This document shows positions 33,595 through 41,979 of a stretch of DNA of 64,000 bases, in pieces (within the stretch, counting starts at the first letter, position 1; each line of letters begins with the position of its first letter). Made by a program: the position numbers and the translations under genes. The notes below the pieces were generated by a model, which was not told the DNA's origin, made no database searches, and saw only the letters and a list, made by a program, of their open reading frames with translations. The stretch spans positions 124,001 to 188,000 of the forward strand of contig NZ_AUMA01000006.1 in assembly GCF_000422565.1 (NCBI RefSeq), in the 5' to 3' direction. The stretch comes from Desulfovibrio aminophilus DSM 12254 (lineage in GTDB: Bacteria; Desulfobacterota; Desulfovibrionia; Desulfovibrionales; Desulfovibrionaceae).

Positions 33595-34557
33595 ATGGCC
33601 GGGAAATCTGACAGTTTGGTCTTTGGGGTGAACCGCGGCACCTTGTCGGGCCCGAGAAGTAAGCAGGAAAGAATTCGGGAAACCGCGCGATTCTTTGCCC
33701 AAACGCTCCGCGCGGCGCGCATGGGTGCCCAGAAATGGAGCAACCTGAACAATAAGCATTTCCAACGCGTTGTGGACCAGATGCGCGGGCGAGGGGCTGG
33801 AGACGGGAGAATCGCTGAAGTCCTTTCAGCCGCCAGGCATGTGTGTAGGGCTTACGGCAACGAATGCGTAAGCCGGGACAACAGTACCTTCGGCGTGCAT
33901 CGGGGCACCATCGCCAACCCGACAACCAAGGCAGCCGATCCGGACAAGGTTGCACAGGTGCTGCACGCACTTCGGATGGATACAAGCTATGTTCATGCTC
34001 CCCGGGCAGCAGCACAAATCGAGCTGATGTACCAACTGGGCTTGCGGCGGGAAGAAGCGGCCAAGGTCGATTTGGTTAATGACTGGAACCGGATTGAGCA
34101 CACACTATTGATACAGCATGGCACAAAAGGCGGCCGCCCGCGGGTCATTGAGGCTCTGTCTGAACAACAAGAAACCGCCCTGAAGCGGGCTGAGGCTTTC
34201 GTCAGCCCATCGAACCGGAAAGGAATCTATAATCTGATGCCCCAAGGAATGGGCGACGAGTGGCTACACCGCGTCGACTATGCGGCCAGGACACATGGTA
34301 TGACGAAAAAAGAAATGGGGTGCACCCTTCATGGGTGCCGTCATGAGCGATTTCGCAAAATGTACAAGGACCATTGCGGATTTTTACCGCCCAATTGTCA
34401 TTCATCACTGGATGCGTTCCAGGAAGCGGCCCAAAATGTAGCGGGAACGGGTTGGATGCAACGTGATGCTGAGGTGCGCGATCAAATTGAAGCCACGGCA
34501 GGACATTCGCCAGGGCGGCGCGACATATCGAATGCCTATTTGGGAAGCAGCAAATAG
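33595..34557 (+). CDS. Integrase-domain protein (second tyrosine recombinase)
   Basis: A 320-residue protein resembling phage-integrase-like proteins of plasmids and islands (Integrase_1 type). Likely catalytic positions: Arg in LGLRREEAAKVDL, HxxR in LHGCRHERFRK, His in TAGHSPGRRD and Tyr in ISNAYLGSS. It is distinct from the classical integrase at 35085. It starts at an ATG with GGGAGG upstream and is followed by a strong terminator. It may act in island excision, mobilisation or resolution; its role is not known. Confidence 0.8.
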   Translation: MAGKSDSLVFGVNRGTLSGPRSKQERIRETARFFAQTLRAARMGAQKWSNLNNKHFQRVVDQMRGRGAGDGRIAEVLSAARHVCRAYGNECVSRDNSTFGVHRGTIANPTTKAADPDKVAQVLHALRMDTSYVHAPRAAAQIELMYQLGLRREEAAKVDLVNDWNRIEHTLLIQHGTKGGRPRVIEALSEQQETALKRAEAFVSPSNRKGIYNLMPQGMGDEWLHRVDYAARTHGMTKKEMGCTLHGCRHERFRKMYKDHCGFLPPNCHSSLDAFQEAAQNVAGTGWMQRDAEVRDQIEATAGHSPGRRDISNAYLGSSK

Positions 34558-34871
34558 GCCTACGCTGCAACCTGGGACGACGTACTTCTGATTTCTCACC
34601 CCGCCATCGGCCTTCGGGGGGGACCAGCCCCCCCCGTGACCCCTCCCGCAGGGGCCTGAGGCCCCTGTCCCCCCCTTTTTCCGCCCAGGGCTCCAAGCCT
34701 GCCCTAGGCGGAAAAAGGTTTTTTTAAAATTTCCCCCCTCAAGGTCTTGTCCGCTAGGGCGGCCCGGTGGTTTGCTTGGGTCATCAGAGGCAATGAGGAA
34801 CCAACGCCAACCGGCTGCGGGCGAGCGCGCAACAGCATGGATAGCCGTTCGTACCGCCCAGGAGCCAAGGG
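34558..34871. other. Non-coding stretch with hairpins between the recombinase genes
   Basis: It contains C/G homopolymer runs, a hairpin at 34649-34667 (CAGGGGCC-TGA-GGCCCCTG) and the terminator at 34674. No gene is recognised. Confidence 0.5.
34674..34725 (+). terminator. Strong intrinsic terminator after the integrase-like gene
   Basis: A long stem: 12 bp (CCTTTTTCCGCC with GGCGGAAAAAGG), one mismatch, then 5 bp (AGGGC with GCCCT), followed by seven T. Confidence 0.88.
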
Positions 34872-35081
34872 ATGATGTGCACCGAACTGAAACTGCTGAC
34901 CATGGAAGAAGTCGCCCGAATCTTGAGGGTCCACCGTTCCACAATCTCGCGGCTGATCGCCTCTGGCGCTTTGCCAGCGCTCGCGATACGGTCCTGTACG
35001 CGGGTCAGGGGAACCGACCTGCGCAAGTTCATTGACAGCCAAATAGGGATGTCGACGGGAGAAAGCTCGATGGAGCGATGA
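34872..35081 (+). CDS. xis: Excisionase-like small helix-turn-helix protein
   Basis: A 69-residue winged-helix protein of the MerR-like/excisionase type (LLTMEEVARILRVHRSTISRLIASGALPALAIRS, then GTDLRKFIDSQ). It ends 3 nt before the integrase start, the standard Xis-Int arrangement. It would direct excision of the island and possibly repress int. The start could be either of the two adjacent ATG codons (34872 or 34875). Confidence 0.85.
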   Translation: MMCTELKLLTMEEVARILRVHRSTISRLIASGALPALAIRSCTRVRGTDLRKFIDSQIGMSTGESSMER

Positions 35082-35084
35082 CCT

Positions 35085-36266
35085 ATGGCAACTGTTACTA
35101 TTGTTGCGCGGAAGCGCACCAAAGGCAAAAGCTACATCGTGCAGTACAAGGTGCCGGGAACCGGCGAGAAGAAACACCACGCCACGTACCGCACCTGGCA
35201 TGAAGCCGATGCCGAACGGACGAAGCTGAAGCAGCTGCTATCCGGCGGCCAGGCCCCGGAAGACCGGGCCACAGCCGTGAAAAGCCGGAGCACGACCTTC
35301 GGGCAGGTTGCCGAGCAATGTTTGGCGGAATGGCGACGCAGGGTGAAGGAAGGGAGCATGAGCGCCGTCACCCTGGCAGGCTACCAAACCTTCCTGGCTC
35401 CCTTGGTGAAAGTATGGGGGAAGCGTCTGATTTCCAGCCTCACGCAGCAGGTCCTGCTGGATTATCGGGCAGACGTGTCGGATAGTTTTTCGCCCGCCTT
35501 GGCGAACAGGCGACTGTTCATCGCCAAGCAGGTCCTGTCCAAAGCGCTGCATGATGGCGTGATCCGACAGGACCCTTCGGCCAAAATCCGGTATCTGAGC
35601 GAGAAAGAGCACGAACGCAAAGCGTTCCTGTTACCGGAGCATGTGGATCGTCTGTTGGAGGAGGCGGCTCGGTCGTCCGCTAAGCATTATCTGCCGCTGA
35701 TAATATTGCTGGCGGTTGAGCATGGCTGTAGCCGTCAGGAAATCCTTGATTTGAAGTGGACGGACATCGACTTCTCATTTCGAAATGAAGGGATGATTCG
35801 GTTCTATCGAACCAAGAACCAGCAAGAGCGGCTGCAACTGCTGATGCCCCGCACCAGGGCCGCATTGCTGGAAAGGAAGGAACATCTTCAAGAACGCCGG
35901 GAGCGGCGGCATATCACGGTGCGCGGGGACCACGTGCTTGGTCATTTGGACGGCACCAGAAAGAAGGAGTTTCGAAAGGCGTGGGCAGCTGTTTGTGCGG
36001 AACTCGGGATCGACGATTACCATTTTCACGATAACCGGCATACCTTTTGTACCAACATCCTGCTTGTTGGCGGGACCATGAAACACGCTGCCGTCATGAT
36101 CGGGCACAAAGACGTGAGGATGACAGACCGGTATTGTAACCTGGAAGGGCTCATGGACAATGCCGTGCAACTAAAGCTGGCCAAGCACTACGCTGGTCCG
36201 CCCGAAGGGGACACAAAGGGAACACAACCCTTAATTCCCCTTCGGAAAACGAAAAACGGCAGGTGA
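35085..36266 (+). CDS. int: Tyrosine-type site-specific integrase of the island
   Basis: A 393-residue phage-type integrase: an N-terminal arm-binding/SAM-like part, then the catalytic domain with Arg in EHGCSRQEILDLKWTDIDF, HxxR in FHDNRHTFCTNIL, His in IGHKDV and nucleophile Tyr in TDRYCNLEG. It sits 28 nt from the 3' end of tRNA-Pro, its integration target, and its last codons form a hairpin shared with the tRNA. All catalytic residues are present, so the enzyme looks functional. Confidence 0.95.
   Translation: MATVTIVARKRTKGKSYIVQYKVPGTGEKKHHATYRTWHEADAERTKLKQLLSGGQAPEDRATAVKSRSTTFGQVAEQCLAEWRRRVKEGSMSAVTLAGYQTFLAPLVKVWGKRLISSLTQQVLLDYRADVSDSFSPALANRRLFIAKQVLSKALHDGVIRQDPSAKIRYLSEKEHERKAFLLPEHVDRLLEEAARSSAKHYLPLIILLAVEHGCSRQEILDLKWTDIDFSFRNEGMIRFYRTKNQQERLQLLMPRTRAALLERKEHLQERRERRHITVRGDHVLGHLDGTRKKEFRKAWAAVCAELGIDDYHFHDNRHTFCTNILLVGGTMKHAAVMIGHKDVRMTDRYCNLEGLMDNAVQLKLAKHYAGPPEGDTKGTQPLIPLRKTKNGR
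36207..36225. repeat. Tandem GGGGACAC-like pair, candidate integrase arm site (right)
   Basis: GGGGACAC-AAA-GGGAACAC, inside the 3' end of int, matches the pair at 18246-18264 near the left boundary. Confidence 0.45.
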
Positions 36267-36280
36267 TAACCTGCCGTTTT
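36253..36280. terminator. Bidirectional terminator between int and tRNA-Pro
   Basis: A perfect 12-bp stem AAAACGGCAGGT/ACCTGCCGTTTT with a GATA loop containing the int stop codon; T-runs flank it on both strands. It ends int on the plus strand and now serves tRNA-Pro on the minus strand. Confidence 0.85.
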
Positions 36281-36293
36281 CATTGTCGCATCG

Positions 36294-36343
36294 TGGTCGG
36301 GATGAGAGGATTTGAACCTCCGGCCCCTTGAACCCCATTCAAG
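36294..36343. repeat. Proximal attachment site (3' half of tRNA-Pro)
   Basis: The 50-nt sequence repeated at 18069-18118 with one mismatch. It is part of the intact tRNA gene and marks the right island boundary. Confidence 0.9.
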
Positions 36344-36370
36344 TGCGCTTCCAGGCTGCGCTACATCCCG
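36294..36370 (-). tRNA. tRNA-Pro (anticodon GGG)
   Basis: A complete cloverleaf: acceptor CGGGATG with CATCCCG, D-arm, anticodon stem CTTGA/TCAAG with loop ATGGGGT (anticodon GGG), T-arm with GGTTCAAATCC, and encoded CCA (77 nt). Its 3' half is the island attachment site; the island restores a functional gene. Confidence 0.96.
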
Positions 36371-36543
36371 ACATCGTCGCGAGGGAAGGTTGATACCCTT
36401 CGCCCCGTGGATTGTCAACAGGGAAAGCCGCAAGGCTCCCTTTATAATCTCGGCCTTTTCATTGACAGCGCGGCCCGCCGGAGGCACCTTCGTTTCAGGC
36501 GAGAAGAATCCGGCAATCACGGGCCCCCGGGCTGGGAGGACGC

Positions 36544-37059
36544 ATGGACGAGAACGCCGCCAAAGACATCAACCAGTTTCTGACCTTCACCTTGGGCAAG
36601 GAGATCTTCGCCCTGGACATCGGCACCGTGCGCGAGGTGTTGGAGCTGACGACCATCACGAAGATTCCCCGCACCCCGGCTTACATGCGCGGGGTCATCA
36701 ACCTGCGCGGCCACGCGGTGCCAGTGGTGGACATGCGCCTCAAGCTCGGCATGTCCAAGGGCTCGGACACGGTGGACACCTGCATCATCATCGTGGAGAT
36801 CGACTTCGACGGCGAGCGCACGGTCATGGGCGCGCTGGTCGATTCGGTGCGCGAGGTCTTCGAGATGGCTCCCGAGGCCATCGAACCCGCCCCCAGGATG
36901 GGCGCGGCCGTGAACGCCGAGTATATCCGGGGCATGGGCCGCCAGGACGAGAACTTCATCATCATCCTGGACATCGGCCGCATCTTCTCGGCCGAGGAGC
37001 TGGCCCTGGTGCGGGGCATGGGACAGAAGGACGCCGCGCCCCGCGAAGCCGCGGCCTAG
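36544..37059 (+). CDS. cheW: CheW-type chemotaxis coupling protein
   Basis: A 171-residue CheW-domain protein linking chemoreceptors to the CheA kinase at the inner membrane. It shows FLTFTLGKEIFALDIGTVREVLE, PAYMRGVINLRGHAVPVVDMRLKLG and the closing YIRGMGRQDENFIIILDIGRIF. No other chemotaxis gene is nearby, so it is a solitary copy. Its stop overlaps the convergent Smr gene by a few bases. Confidence 0.95.
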   Translation: MDENAAKDINQFLTFTLGKEIFALDIGTVREVLELTTITKIPRTPAYMRGVINLRGHAVPVVDMRLKLGMSKGSDTVDTCIIIVEIDFDGERTVMGALVDSVREVFEMAPEAIEPAPRMGAAVNAEYIRGMGRQDENFIIILDIGRIFSAEELALVRGMGQKDAAPREAAA

Positions 37060-37835
37060 AAGTCCTCCGTCTCCCAGTTGGTCAGCGTGTCCCAGCGCAC
37101 CTTGCCCTGGCTCTTCTTCACCTTGCGCAGGAGCACGTAGAGCGCTCCCGCGCCGCCGTCCTTGGGCTGGGCCGTGCAGAAGGCCAGCACCGCACGGCGC
37201 AGGGGTTCGCGGGTGAGCCAGGTCTGAATCTCCCGCTTGAGGATGCTCTGGCCGCCCGGGGAGTTCTTGCCCCGTCCGGTGATGAGCAGCACACAACGTC
37301 GCCCCTGAAGATAACTCTCGCGCAGGAAGAAGAGCAGGCCGTCATATGCTTGGTCCGCGTTGAGCCCGTGCATGTCCAGATGGGCTTCGTGCGAGAGTCG
37401 CCCGCTCTTGAGCATCTGGAATATCTTCCGGTCCAACCCGCGCACGACGCCGTGCATGTATTCCTCGGAAAACTCCAGTTCGAAGTCGATCTCGCCGCGC
37501 AGGAAACGGGCCAGGGCCTGGGCCTCGTCGTTGGCGGCCGGAGGGGCCGCCGGCTCGGGCGCGGCGGGGCGGGCCGTGACCTGACGGCCCTGGTCCTCGT
37601 GGATGCGGTCCACCCCCTGCATGGCGTTCAGGAAAAGATCCTCCTCGTCGCCGCCGGGGTCGGGAGCGGGCGTCGGCGGCTCCTTGGGCTTCGCGGGCGT
37701 GACATGGAACGGCTTGCCGCCGGCCGCCTTGAGAGCCGCCTTGACGGAGCGGGCGGTGATGGGCGCGGGTTTGTCGTCCGTGGCTTCGAGGGTCAGGGAC
37801 TTGAGGTCGGAGAGGGACTTCATGCGTTTGGTCAT
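37056..37835 (-). CDS. Smr-domain protein
   Basis: A 259-residue cytoplasmic protein. The N-terminal 100 residues are low-complexity and proline-rich; the C-terminal part is an Smr domain (LDMHGLNADQAYDGLLFFL, then LLITGRGKNSPGGQSILKREI), a nuclease/RNA- or DNA-branch-binding fold. It is the stand-alone type, not fused to MutS2. The start at 37835 (MTKRMKSLSDL) is preferred over a longer in-frame start. Neighbours give no clue to its target. Confidence 0.9.
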   Translation of the reverse strand: MTKRMKSLSDLKSLTLEATDDKPAPITARSVKAALKAAGGKPFHVTPAKPKEPPTPAPDPGGDEEDLFLNAMQGVDRIHEDQGRQVTARPAAPEPAAPPAANDEAQALARFLRGEIDFELEFSEEYMHGVVRGLDRKIFQMLKSGRLSHEAHLDMHGLNADQAYDGLLFFLRESYLQGRRCVLLITGRGKNSPGGQSILKREIQTWLTREPLRRAVLAFCTAQPKDGGAGALYVLLRKVKKSQGKVRWDTLTNWETEDF

Positions 37836-38047
37836 GGCGGCTCCGGACGTTTCGTTGGCCCAGATGATGGGGCCGCCGGGCCCCGGCGTCAAGGGGGGCG
37901 ACCCTTGACATCGCCGCCTTGTGACTCATCTTAGAACTCTGCGCCGTCCGGGATTTCCTGGACTTCACGCCCGGGCTTCTGTACAACCGGCAGGCCGCGC
38001 GGACTTGTTCCGCTTCCGGCCATCTTGACTTCAGAGCGAGGAACGGC

Positions 38048-38806
38048 ATGCTCAAGATCGAAGACTTGCGCGTCTCAATCGGCGAGCGGGAGGTCCTCAA
38101 GGGGATCAACCTGCATATCCAGGAAGGGGAGACCTTCATCCTGTTCGGCCCCAACGGCTCGGGCAAGACCTCCCTGCTCATGACCCTGATGGGTTTTTCC
38201 GGCTACACCGTGACCGGCGGCCGGATCATCTTCCGAGGCCAGGATGTGACGCACGCCCCGTCCTACGAGCGCGCGCGCCTCGGCTTGGGCATGTCCTTCC
38301 AGCGCCCGCCGACCATCCACGGCCTGAAGACCCGCCATCTCGTGCAGATGTGCGGACAGGGGCGTCCGGTGGACGTCGAGGCCTTGGCCGAGAAGGTCAA
38401 CTTTACGGACTTCCTGGAGCGCGACATCAACGCCGGCTTCTCCGGCGGCGAGATCAAGCGTTCGGAACTCCTCCAACTCATGGCCCAAAACCCCAAGCTC
38501 GTGCTTTTCGACGAGCCCGAGTCCGGGGTGGACCTGGAGAACATGCAGCTCATCGGCAAGGTGGTCCGCTCCCTGCTCTCCGGGGAGCTTTCGCCCCGGG
38601 CCCCGCTGTCCATGAAGGAGCAGAAGTCGCGCACCGCCCGCTCCGGGCTCATCATCACCCACACCGGCTACATCCTGGACTACGTCAACGCCGACCGGGG
38701 ACAGGTGCTCTACAACGGGCACCTCTGCTGCGAGGCCCGGCCCCGGGACATTCTGGAGCACATCCGCTCCTACGGCTACCAGGAATGCGTGCGCTGCCTG
38801 CACTGA
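38048..38806 (+). CDS. sufC: SufC-type Fe-S assembly ATPase
   Basis: A 252-residue ABC ATPase of the SUF system: Walker A GPNGSGKTS, Q-loop MSFQRPPTI, signature FSGGEIKRSELLQL, Walker B LVLFDEPESGVDLEN and H-loop ITHTG. The ESGVD stretch is typical of SufC (E-SGLD). It lies 10 nt before the single SufB/D-like gene. No SufS, SufU, SufE or SufD gene is adjacent, so this is the reduced two-gene SUF form found in many anaerobes. Confidence 0.94.
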   Translation: MLKIEDLRVSIGEREVLKGINLHIQEGETFILFGPNGSGKTSLLMTLMGFSGYTVTGGRIIFRGQDVTHAPSYERARLGLGMSFQRPPTIHGLKTRHLVQMCGQGRPVDVEALAEKVNFTDFLERDINAGFSGGEIKRSELLQLMAQNPKLVLFDEPESGVDLENMQLIGKVVRSLLSGELSPRAPLSMKEQKSRTARSGLIITHTGYILDYVNADRGQVLYNGHLCCEARPRDILEHIRSYGYQECVRCLH

Positions 38807-38816
38807 GGAGCAAGCC

Positions 38817-39974
38817 ATGAGCAAAGTCGATCTTTCGAACTTCACCTTCCAGGGACTGGATCACGAGGCCATTCCCGACCTGCGCGTCCTCTCCGAGGCC
38901 GACAAGGAACAGCTCGTCATGACCGGCGTGGACGTGGAGGAGAAGGAGCGCAGCGCCTCCTTCCTGCACATGGACCACTCCAACGTCCACTGCGAGTCCA
39001 ACGACCCGGCCGTGGAGATCATGGACATCAAGAAGGCCCTGGCCAAGTATGACGGGCTGCCCGAATACTTCTGGAAGCTCATCGACAAGAACCAGGACGA
39101 GTTCACCCGCGCGGCGGCCGAAAACCTCCACGGCGGCTACTTCATCCGCACGCGGAAGGGGGCCAAGATCGAAAAGCCGGTGCAGTCCTGTCTGCTCATC
39201 AAGGCCGACAAGGCCGGGCAGAACGTGCACAACATCGTGGTGGTGGAGGAGGATTCCGAGGTCCACATCATCACCGGCTGCCTCGTCTCGGATCAGCACA
39301 CCGAGGGCGCGCACCTCGGCATCTCCGAATTCTACGTCAAGAAGGGCGGCAAGCTGACCTTCACCATGATCCACAATTGGGGCGAGAAGGTCACCGTGCG
39401 ACCGCGCTCCTACGGTCTGGTGGAGGAGGGCGGCGTGTACCTGAGCAACTACGTGCTCATGAAGCCGGTGCACGACCTCCAGATGTATCCCACCATCCGC
39501 CTGGCCGGACGCGGGGCCGTGGCCCGCTTCAACTCCGTGGTCGTGGCCCCGGAGGGCTCCCTGCTCAACATGGGCAACCGGGTGATCATGGACGCGCCCG
39601 AGACCAGGGCCGAGATCATCTCGCGGACCATCACCACCGGCGGCACCATGATCGTGCCCGCCATGATCGAGGCCAACGCCGTGCCCGCGCGCGGACACCT
39701 GGAATGCAAGGGCCTCATCCTGGGCAAGGGCGTGATCCACGCCATCCCCGAGCTGAAGGGCACGGTGGCCGGAGTGGAGCTGTCCCACGAGGCCGCCGTG
39801 GGCAAGATCGCCCAGGAAGAGATCGAGTACCTCATGGCCCGGGGCATGGACGAGGAGGAGGCCACCTCGACCATCGTGCGCGGCTTCCTGAACGTGGAGA
39901 TCATGGGCCTGCCCAAGAAGCTCCAGGACACCATCCAGAAGACCATCGCCGAGTCCGAGAAGGACATGTTCTAG
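38817..39974 (+). CDS. sufB: SufB/SufD-family Fe-S scaffold protein
   Basis: A 385-residue protein with the beta-helix SufB/D core (HNIVVVEEDSEVHIITGC, then NWGEKVTVRPRSYGLVEEGG and GRGAVARFNSVVVAPEGS) and the C-terminal SHEAAVGKIAQEEIEYLMARGMDEEEA, the SufB/D signature. It partners SufC encoded 10 nt upstream. Because only one scaffold gene is present it may form a homodimeric (SufB)2(SufC)2 complex. The B versus D label is by convention. Confidence 0.93.
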   Translation: MSKVDLSNFTFQGLDHEAIPDLRVLSEADKEQLVMTGVDVEEKERSASFLHMDHSNVHCESNDPAVEIMDIKKALAKYDGLPEYFWKLIDKNQDEFTRAAAENLHGGYFIRTRKGAKIEKPVQSCLLIKADKAGQNVHNIVVVEEDSEVHIITGCLVSDQHTEGAHLGISEFYVKKGGKLTFTMIHNWGEKVTVRPRSYGLVEEGGVYLSNYVLMKPVHDLQMYPTIRLAGRGAVARFNSVVVAPEGSLLNMGNRVIMDAPETRAEIISRTITTGGTMIVPAMIEANAVPARGHLECKGLILGKGVIHAIPELKGTVAGVELSHEAAVGKIAQEEIEYLMARGMDEEEATSTIVRGFLNVEIMGLPKKLQDTIQKTIAESEKDMF

Positions 39975-40001
39975 GCCCCAGCGGGCCTTCGGAAACGCGG
40001 A

Positions 40002-40033
40002 CGGCCCGGGCGAGAGTCCGGGCCGTTTTTTTC
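40002..40033 (+). terminator. Intrinsic terminator of the suf operon
   Basis: A 9-bp stem ACGGCCCGG/CCGGGCCGT followed by seven T. Confidence 0.92.
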
Positions 40034-40043
40034 AGGTGACGCC

Positions 40044-40520
40044 ATGCCGGGGTACAAGGGACACATCGCCGGGGCGCTCTGCGCCGCCGGGCTGCTGGGG
40101 CTGGGGCTCTGGCTCCTGGGCCTGCTGCCGCGGGACTGGCTGACCCTGGCTGGGCTCACTGGTTTCTGCCTCGTGGGGGCCCTGTTCCCGGATATCGACA
40201 CCAAGTCCAAGGGCCAGTATCTGTTCTATGCCGCGCTGCTGGCCCTGGACGCGGGTCTGTTGTTCCAGAAGCGCTACGAATGGGCCGCCTACCTCGGGCT
40301 GGCCGCGATCATTCCGGGCGTGACCCCGCATCGGGGCTGGACCCACTCGGTCTGGTCCATGCTGCTCATCCCCCAGGCGGTCTGGGCCGTGCCGGTCTTC
40401 CTCTACGACCGCCCGGCCGCCGACTTCCTGCCCTACGCCCTGGCACTGGGCCTGGGTTACCTCTCCCATCTGCTCCTGGACGGCGAACTTTTCGGCCGAG
40501 GCGGACGCCGCATGAGATGA
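40044..40520 (+). CDS. YdjM-like (DUF457) membrane-bound metal-dependent hydrolase family
   Basis: A 158-residue membrane protein with about four hydrophobic segments and the family motifs HIAGAL near the start, FPDIDTKSK, THSVWSM (from TPHRGWTHSVWSM) and GYLSHLLLDG. The conserved His and Asp residues suggest a metal site at the membrane face. The biological substrate of this family is unknown. Its start overlaps the end of the suf terminator region, so it needs its own promoter or read-through. Confidence 0.88.
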   Translation: MPGYKGHIAGALCAAGLLGLGLWLLGLLPRDWLTLAGLTGFCLVGALFPDIDTKSKGQYLFYAALLALDAGLLFQKRYEWAAYLGLAAIIPGVTPHRGWTHSVWSMLLIPQAVWAVPVFLYDRPAADFLPYALALGLGYLSHLLLDGELFGRGGRRMR

Positions 40521-40548
40521 AAAAGGCCCCCGGCGGAAACCGGGGGCC
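40520..40548 (-). terminator. Terminator of the symporter gene
   Basis: A 9-bp stem GGCCCCCGG/CCGGGGGCC with a 6-nt loop; on the minus strand it is followed by TTTTT. Confidence 0.85.
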
Positions 40549-40578
40549 GTGCGAGGCGTGCGACGTGGGGGGCGGGTA

Positions 40579-41823
40579 TCAGGCGTTTTCCGTCGCGGCG
40601 GCCTCGTCTCCATTGGTCAGATCGCCTTCGAGGCGGGAGACCACCACCGCGCCGGTGGCGTCGCCCAGGACGTTCAGAGTGGTGCGGGCCATATCCATGA
40701 CGCGGTCCACGCCTGCCACCAGGGCGATGCCCTCAAGCGGGATGCCCACCTGGGTGAAGACCATGGTGATCATGATCAGGGCCGCGCCGGGCACGCCCAC
40801 CGAGCCCACGGAGGCCAGCATGGCCATGAGCAGGACGGTGATCTGCTTGTCCAGGGGCATGGGGATGCCGTAGACCTCGGCCACGAAGACCGCAGCCACG
40901 CCCATGTAGATGGCCGCGCCGTCCATGTTCACCGTGTTGCCCAGGGGGATGGAGAAGCTGGATACGGACTTGGAGGCCCCGAGCTTCTGCACCGAGCGCA
41001 GGTTGGAGGGCAGGGCGGCGGCGCTGGAGCAGGTGGTGAAGGCCACCAGGACCGGTTCGATCACGCCGCGCAGGAACTTCAGCGGCGACATGCCGCCGAT
41101 GAAGCGCACGCTTGGCAGGTAGGTGATGCAGACGTGCGCCAGACTGGCGGCGTACATGACCACGATGATCTTGCCGAGCGGCAGCAGAACCTTGAGGCCG
41201 TGCAGGCTCACGGCGTAGGCCATGAGGCCGAACACGCCGATGGGGGCGTAGATCATGACGAGGTTGGTGACGCGGACCATGACGTCCGCCACCTGCTCGA
41301 AGAAGCGCAGCAGGGGGCGTCCGGTCTCGCCCATGGAACTCAGAGCGAAGCCGAAGACCACCGCGAAGAAGATGACCTGGAGCATGTTGCCCTTGGCCAT
41401 GGCCTCCACGGGGTTGATGGGCACGATGTTGAGCAAGGTGTCGACCATGCTCGGCGGCGTGACCTCCTTGGCCTTCAGGCCGGTGGTGGCGAGGCTCAGA
41501 CCTGTTCCGGGCTCGACCATGTTGGCCATGAACAGGCCGATGGCCACGGCGATGCCGGTGGTGGCGAAGTAATAGATGAGGGTTTTGGTGGCCACGCGGC
41601 CCAGCTTGCGGGCGTCATCGATGCCCGCCGCTCCGGCCACCAGGGTGGCGAAGACCAAAGGTACGACCACCATGCGTACCAGGTTGATGAACAGCTGGCC
41701 CAGGGGCTTGAAGAACGCTGCCTCCAGGTGTAAGGACGGGGCCACCATGCCGGCCAACAGGCCGGCGGCCATTCCGATGGCCATTTGCGTCGGGAGACTG
41801 AGCTTGCGGACTCCTCTCGACAT
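40579..41823 (-). CDS. Dicarboxylate/amino acid:cation symporter (DAACS family)
   Basis: A 414-residue GltP/DctA-type transporter with eight transmembrane segments and two re-entrant loops. Signatures: FTTCSSAAALPSNLR (serine-rich HP1), SIPLGNTVNMDGAA (NMDGT-type TM7, Ala for the final Thr) and DRVMDMARTTLNVLGDA (TM8, substrate-binding Asp/Arg/Asn). It follows the threonine-synthase-like gene on the same strand after 156 nt and probably imports the substrate of that cluster, an acidic or small neutral amino acid. Confidence 0.94.
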   Translation of the reverse strand: MSRGVRKLSLPTQMAIGMAAGLLAGMVAPSLHLEAAFFKPLGQLFINLVRMVVVPLVFATLVAGAAGIDDARKLGRVATKTLIYYFATTGIAVAIGLFMANMVEPGTGLSLATTGLKAKEVTPPSMVDTLLNIVPINPVEAMAKGNMLQVIFFAVVFGFALSSMGETGRPLLRFFEQVADVMVRVTNLVMIYAPIGVFGLMAYAVSLHGLKVLLPLGKIIVVMYAASLAHVCITYLPSVRFIGGMSPLKFLRGVIEPVLVAFTTCSSAAALPSNLRSVQKLGASKSVSSFSIPLGNTVNMDGAAIYMGVAAVFVAEVYGIPMPLDKQITVLLMAMLASVGSVGVPGAALIMITMVFTQVGIPLEGIALVAGVDRVMDMARTTLNVLGDATGAVVVSRLEGDLTNGDEAAATENA

Positions 41824-41979
41824 GGGGATGCTCCTCTGGCTTCAGTGTGATGGGGGTTTCGGTCCCCATTACGCCGGGCGGCGCACGGTGGCAGCCGCGG
41901 CCGCCCGGTCCGGGGCACATGCCTCTCACGGACTCCTGCGGTTCGTGTCTTTGATTCTCCTTCCCGTCTTCTCCGCGCC

